Positions 6,657 through 8,802 of a stretch of DNA of 8,802 nucleotides are shown piece by piece. The stretch lies in NCBI GenBank assembly GCA_022560555.1, contig JADFSZ010000065.1, positions 1 to 8,802 on the forward strand. Direction: 5' to 3'. The translations under genes were made by a program, and so were the position numbers. Under the pieces are notes generated by a model. That model did not search any database. It saw only the letters and a list, made by a program, of their open reading frames with translations, and was not told the DNA's origin. Source of the DNA: PVC group bacterium (lineage in GTDB: Bacteria; GCA-001730085; JADFSZ01). Position 1 is the first letter of the stretch; each line of letters begins with the position of its first letter.

Positions 6657-7393
6657 TTTTTTAGAGGAATTTTTTCTTGATGTTTGTCGCGCATAAGACA
6701 ACTCGACTGATATAGGGACTCAAACGTTCCGGCGTCTTTCCACCATCCGTCCAGAACATCATATGTCATAAGGGCCTCTTCGATATATTGATTGTTCACA
6801 TCCGTAATTTCAAGTTCACCGCGATTTGAGCGTTTCAAGGTCTTCACGATTTCAAAAACACGGGCATCATACATATAGATGCCGACAACGGCAAAACGGG
6901 AAGGAGCCTTTTTGGGCTTCTCGATAATACGCGCGATCTTTTCCCCCGAAAATTCAACAACCCCGAAACGCTCCGGATCTTCGACTTCTTTAATCAGGAT
7001 CTTTGCCCCTTCTTTTTGTTTGCTAAAACTTTGGACGGCGGCCTTAATGCTTTTTTGAACCATGTTGTCACCCAACACAACGATGACTTTTTCTCCCTGG
7101 CTAAATCCTTGAGCCAAAGAGAGGGCTTCGGCAATCCCGCCTTCTCCTTCCTGATACGCGTAATTGACGGAATCCAGTCCCAGATCTTTGCCGTTCCCGA
7201 GAAGGCGCATAAACTCACCGGAGGATGAGCCACCTGTAACAATCATGATATCCCGAATACCCGCTTCAACGAGAAGTTCGATCGGATAATAAATCATGGG
7301 TTTATTATAAACAGGAAGCAAATGCTTATTTGTGACTTTTGTAAGAGGCAATAAGCGGCTTCCTAATCCCCCGGCTAAAATAACTCCCCGCAT
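6653..7393 (-). CDS. rfbA: Glucose-1-phosphate thymidylyltransferase, short form (RfbA/RmlA)
   Basis: Joins dTTP and glucose-1-phosphate to make dTDP-glucose, the first step of the rhamnose pathway. From ATG 7393 it is 246 residues, matching the shorter class of this enzyme rather than the roughly 290-residue E. coli type. The nucleotidyltransferase motifs are clear: RGVILAGGLGSRLLPLT (2-18), NKHLLPVYNKPMIYYPIE (22-39) with the substrate-contacting lysines, YQEGEGGIAEAL (80-91) and the metal-binding VLGDN (106-110). The C-terminal part has EITDVNNQYIEE and DGWWKDAGTFESL, as expected. The frame is open to TTG 7411, but a perfect AGGAG seven bases before ATG 7393 fixes the start. It follows the STAS gene by 21 bp. 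Confidence 0.95.
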   Translation of the reverse strand: MRGVILAGGLGSRLLPLTKVTNKHLLPVYNKPMIYYPIELLVEAGIRDIMIVTGGSSSGEFMRLLGNGKDLGLDSVNYAYQEGEGGIAEALSLAQGFSQGEKVIVVLGDNMVQKSIKAAVQSFSKQKEGAKILIKEVEDPERFGVVEFSGEKIARIIEKPKKAPSRFAVVGIYMYDARVFEIVKTLKRSNRGELEITDVNNQYIEEALMTYDVLDGWWKDAGTFESLYQSSCLMRDKHQEKIPLKK

Positions 7394-7400
7394 ACGTATT

Positions 7401-7405
7401 CTCCT
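7401..7405 (-). promoter_or_regulatory. Shine-Dalgarno AGGAG fixing the rfbA start at 7393
   Basis: AGGAG on the minus strand stands 7 nt before ATG 7393. The alternative TTG at 7411 lies upstream of this site and would waste it, so the six extra residues are not expected. Confidence 0.75.
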
Positions 7406-7414
7406 CGTCAAATC

Positions 7415-7741
7415 TTATGAAATATTAAAAATACCATCTAACTTGGTGATCGTGAAAAGCTCCCGAATCGATGGTTTGAGGCCCGTAATTTTCACAGCCC
7501 CTTTGATAGCTTTCAGGCGATTCGAGATTGATATGAGCGTGCCGAGCATGCTGGATGACATGAATTCAACTTGAGAAAAATCGATGACAATTTTCTTATA
7601 CCCTTTTCGTATCGCTTCATCGGCTAGGCCTTTAATCACTTCCCCGGATTGAGGGGCCACGAGCCGGCTTTGTATAATGTTGATAAAAGCATAATCATCC
7701 CGATATTCCACAACAGCGACGCCTGAAAAGCCCTTTTCCAT
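7415..7741 (-). CDS. STAS-domain protein, anti-sigma factor antagonist-like
   Basis: A single-domain cytoplasmic protein of about 108 residues of the SpoIIAA/RsbV type, which bind or release an anti-sigma or switch kinase depending on serine phosphorylation. The core is IVIDFSQVEFMSSSMLGTLI, corresponding to the DLS.V.FMDSSGLG region of SpoIIAA. The serine equivalent to the phosphorylated Ser58 is kept (Ser64 from ATG 7741), but the preceding Asp is Ser and the following Gly is Met. The C-terminus GAVKITGLKPSIRELFTITKLDGIF fits the fold's last strand and helix. The start is taken as ATG 7741, which has AGGAG six bases upstream; an in-frame ATG at 7747 abuts that site. No serine kinase, PP2C phosphatase or sigma factor is in view. 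It is first in the leftward run, just ahead of rfbA. Confidence 0.88.
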   Translation of the reverse strand: MEKGFSGVAVVEYRDDYAFINIIQSRLVAPQSGEVIKGLADEAIRKGYKKIVIDFSQVEFMSSSMLGTLISISNRLKAIKGAVKITGLKPSIRELFTITKLDGIFNIS

Positions 7742-7747
7742 AACCAT

Positions 7748-7752
7748 CTCCT
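7748..7752 (-). promoter_or_regulatory. Shine-Dalgarno AGGAG fixing the STAS gene start at 7741
   Basis: AGGAG on the minus strand is 6 nt from ATG 7741 and directly adjacent to the in-frame ATG at 7747. Normal ribosome spacing therefore favours 7741, dropping two residues from the longest frame. Confidence 0.65.
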
Positions 7753-7788
7753 CTCAACTTCAACATAATACCCGCGACAACTTCACTG

Positions 7789-7819
7789 ATTAGATCTAAT
7801 GAGCTCAACATCTTATCAA
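7789..7819 (-). promoter_or_regulatory. Candidate promoter of the STAS-rfb run, with a dyad over the -10
   Basis: On the minus strand TTGATA (7819-7814) and TCTAAT (7794-7789) are separated by 19 bp, longer than ideal. The -10 is one arm of the perfect 12-bp palindrome ATTAGATCTAAT (7789-7800), which could be an operator. A start near 7782 would leave a leader of about 40 nt. An alternative -35, TTGACT (7889-7884), lies in its own dyad (TGACT...AGTCA, 7872-7888), but its best-spaced -10 (GACGAT) is poor. Confidence 0.35.
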
Positions 7820-7947
7820 GAATCCCTTCGAAGGCCAATAGGTAAATTTTCAAGAAACTTATCGTCACACATGACTCTAGTAAAGTCAATAGGTTCCGAT
7901 CCAATCAGCCTTGATTTCCGGGCAAAGACATTTTTGAGTTTTTTCCT

Positions 7948-7976
7948 TTGAAATTATCATGCAAACTCACTATAAT
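7948..7976 (+). promoter_or_regulatory. Strong sigma70-type promoter of the V-type ATPase operon
   Basis: TTGAAA (7948-7953), exactly 17 bp, then a perfect TATAAT (7971-7976). Ten of twelve positions match the consensus. The start would be near 7983, giving a leader of about 99 nt to atpE that contains several dyads. Confidence 0.7.
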
Positions 7977-8000
7977 GTTCCCTCATTGCTATTAAAACGA

Positions 8001-8070
8001 GCTTAGCTAAGCAGAAGATACCTTAATGATTTGATACGTATCTGTTTACGTTAAAACCCATGCCGATGGG
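8001..8070 (+). promoter_or_regulatory. Dyad-rich 5' leader of atpE
   Basis: The predicted leader contains the perfect palindromes GCTTAGCTAAGC (8001-8012) and GATACGTATC (8033-8042). AGATAC (8016-8021) can pair with GTATCT (8038-8043), while the overlapping ACGTA (8036-8040) can pair with TACGT (8047-8051), so these two stems exclude each other. A CCCAT-GCCG-ATGGG hairpin (8057-8070) ends at the base just before the AGGAG ribosome site (8071-8075), six bases from the ATG. It matches no riboswitch class I recognise; individual stems are short. Confidence 0.35.
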
Positions 8071-8081
8071 AGGAGACATTT

Positions 8082-8693
8082 ATGGCTGACCAATTGCAGA
8101 CCTTGTTAGATAAAATTTATCAAGACAGTGTCCTCAAAGGGCAAAATGACGCGGACGAATTCATAAAAGAGGCCAAAAAAAAGGCCCACGCTCTCATTGA
8201 AGATGCCAAGAAAGAGGCCCAAGATCTCAGAAGCAAAACCGATAAAGAACTTGAAGAACTCAGGCGGAATGTTTCTTCAGAAATTCAATTGGCCAGCCGA
8301 CAAGCCATCAGCTCCTTAAAAAGTCAAATTATCGAATTGATCATCGCCAAAGCAACCCACGATTCGATCAAAAACACATTTACAGACCCAAAAACCCTCA
8401 CGGCATTCATACAAACGATTCTTGAGCATTGGAGGGGCGACCCTTCCAAAACAAACCTTGAACTTATTCTTCCGGAAACATTAAAAAAAGATTTGGAAAA
8501 AACCATTCGATCATCCTTGACCGGTGCCCTTAAGGAAAATCTAAAAATGACATTTTCCAAAGCCATCCAAGGAGGTTTTCAAATTCAACCGGAAGGCGAA
8601 ACCTATAAAATCAGTTTCACGGATGAAGATTTCGAGGAATTCTTAAAACAATTTCTTCGCCCAAAAACCAAAAAATTTCTTTTCGAAGAATAA
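8082..8693 (+). CDS. atpE: V-type ATP synthase subunit E
   Basis: Peripheral-stalk subunit that ties the catalytic head to the membrane part of a V/A-type ATPase on the cytoplasmic side. The 203-residue protein has the expected two-part build. Residues about 15-90 form a long, charged, Ala-rich coiled coil with heptad-like repeats (EAKKKAHALIEDAKKEAQDL), and about 95-203 form a mixed globular domain ending in FLRPKTKKFLFEE, like the end of chlamydial and spirochaetal E subunits. The start is certain: AGGAG at 8071-8075 lies 6 nt before the ATG. It is the first gene after a strong promoter and is followed by what looks like a DUF2764 gene, the order known from chlamydial-type operons, which supports E over the similar F-type b subunit. 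Confidence 0.85.
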   Translation: MADQLQTLLDKIYQDSVLKGQNDADEFIKEAKKKAHALIEDAKKEAQDLRSKTDKELEELRRNVSSEIQLASRQAISSLKSQIIELIIAKATHDSIKNTFTDPKTLTAFIQTILEHWRGDPSKTNLELILPETLKKDLEKTIRSSLTGALKENLKMTFSKAIQGGFQIQPEGETYKISFTDEDFEEFLKQFLRPKTKKFLFEE

Positions 8694-8756
8694 ATTTTTT
8701 CATTGAATAAGTTTTTCATTTAATAAGTTTCCCATTTAATAAATTTTCCATTTGAT
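8693..8756 (+). repeat. 16-bp AT-rich tandem repeat, four units, after atpE
   Basis: Four head-to-tail units begin at the last base of the atpE stop: AATTTTTTCATTGAAT (8693-8708), AAGTTTTTCATTTAAT (8709-8724), AAGTTTCCCATTTAAT (8725-8740) and AAATTTTCCATTTGAT (8741-8756). The units differ at a few positions, so the array is not newly made. It ends 9 bp before the next start codon and contains stops, so it is not coding. It fills nearly all of the gap between two genes of one operon. Confidence 0.85.
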
Positions 8757-8765
8757 AAACAAGCG

Positions 8766-8802
8766 ATGACAAACGAATATTATTACTTTATTTCAGGATT
8801 AC
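8766..8802 (+). CDS. Start of a probable DUF2764-family gene of the ATPase operon (partial)
   Basis: ATG 8766 opens a frame of 12 codons to the window edge: MTNEYYYFISGL. The YYYFISGL start resembles the (Y)YYxVxSLP opening of DUF2764 proteins, which lie between the E and A subunit genes in chlamydial and spirochaetal V-type ATPase operons. Position right after atpE is the main support. No Shine-Dalgarno is evident in the AT-rich repeat upstream, so expression may depend on coupling to atpE. The fragment is too short to be sure; subunit A should follow beyond the window if the call is right. Confidence 0.5.
   Translation, partial: MTNEYYYFISGL

Larger units (their letters stand above)
7742..8081. 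other. Divergent intergenic region between the leftward run and the ATPase operon
   Basis: About 340 bp without a convincing gene. It holds candidate leftward promoters toward the STAS gene, a consensus-like rightward promoter (7948-7976), the dyads ATTAGATCTAAT (7789-7800), GCTTAGCTAAGC (8001-8012) and GATACGTATC (8033-8042), and a hairpin touching the atpE ribosome site. A 69-codon leftward frame from TTG 7904 crosses it but is judged spurious. Confidence 0.7.

Noticed and set aside
5226-6680. Several rightward frames of 70-125 codons opposite rfbD and rfbB
   Set aside because: All lie antisense to intact, motif-complete sugar nucleotide enzymes and look like typical codon-bias shadows.
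6657-6701. A 15-residue N-terminal extension of rfbB
   Set aside because: It lies within rfbA, is basic and precedes the Rossmann nucleotide-binding strand; ATG 6656 makes a standard ATGA junction.
7695-7904. A 69-codon leftward frame from TTG 7904 with a fairly protein-like hydrophobic composition
   Set aside because: It overlaps the well-supported STAS gene in another frame, starts at TTG with only a weak AAGG, runs through candidate promoters and ends in a Cys/Arg-rich tail read out of the STAS coding sequence. No family is recognisable.
1-8802. Mobile elements, tRNA, rRNA or phage genes
   Set aside because: No transposase, integrase or phage motifs, no terminal inverted repeats, and no tRNA cloverleaf or rRNA-like stretch were seen on either strand.

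Overview
The window looks like chromosomal DNA from a Gram-negative, uncultured-type bacterium with a moderately AT-rich genome. An ExbB-ExbD-TonB set implies an outer membrane. A V/A-type ATPase operon begins at the right edge, with subunit E followed by what looks like a DUF2764 gene, the order known from Chlamydiae and spirochaetes. Together with compact ATGA-coupled genes, this suggests a PVC-superphylum lineage such as Omnitrophota or a relative. That placement is inference; there is no rRNA or long marker to prove it. There is no sign of phage, insertion sequence, CRISPR, tRNA or rRNA.

Layout. (1) Left edge: the start of a leftward gene for a secreted protein (167 to beyond 1), facing a rightward sensor histidine kinase (345-1373). 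The two have overlapping back-to-back promoters, and the kinase leader carries a 17-bp unit repeated three times. (2) A leftward run of ten genes from 7741 down to 1343: STAS-domain protein, rfbA, rfbB, rfbD, purN, exbB, exbD, tonB-like, 4-oxalocrotonate-tautomerase-like, birA. Gaps run from about 42 bp to overlaps; the rfbA/rfbB and tautomerase/birA junctions are 4-nt ATGA overlaps. Transcription as one unit is likely but not proven. The 3' end of birA overlaps the 3' end of the kinase gene tail to tail by 31 bp. (3) A divergent intergenic region (7742-8081) with a very good rightward promoter and a leader rich in dyads. (4) Rightward atpE (8082-8693), a four-unit 16-bp AT-rich tandem repeat, and the first 12 codons of the next ATPase-operon gene.

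Functions. RfbA, RfbB and RfbD carry out steps 1, 2 and 4 of dTDP-L-rhamnose synthesis for cell-surface glycans; the 3,5-epimerase (RfbC) is not in the window. ExbB, ExbD and the TonB-like protein form a proton-driven inner-membrane motor that energises outer-membrane transport or envelope work. PurN makes purines and BirA attaches biotin to carboxylases. The STAS protein at the head of the run suggests a partner-switch regulatory input. Several starts were moved downstream of the longest open frame on Shine-Dalgarno or domain grounds (STAS 7741, rfbA 7393, rfbB 6656, exbD 3404).

I see no clearly new multi-gene system. The most unusual features are the regulatory and repeat structures: the shared -10 divergent promoter, the two short tandem-repeat spacers, and the structured atpE leader.
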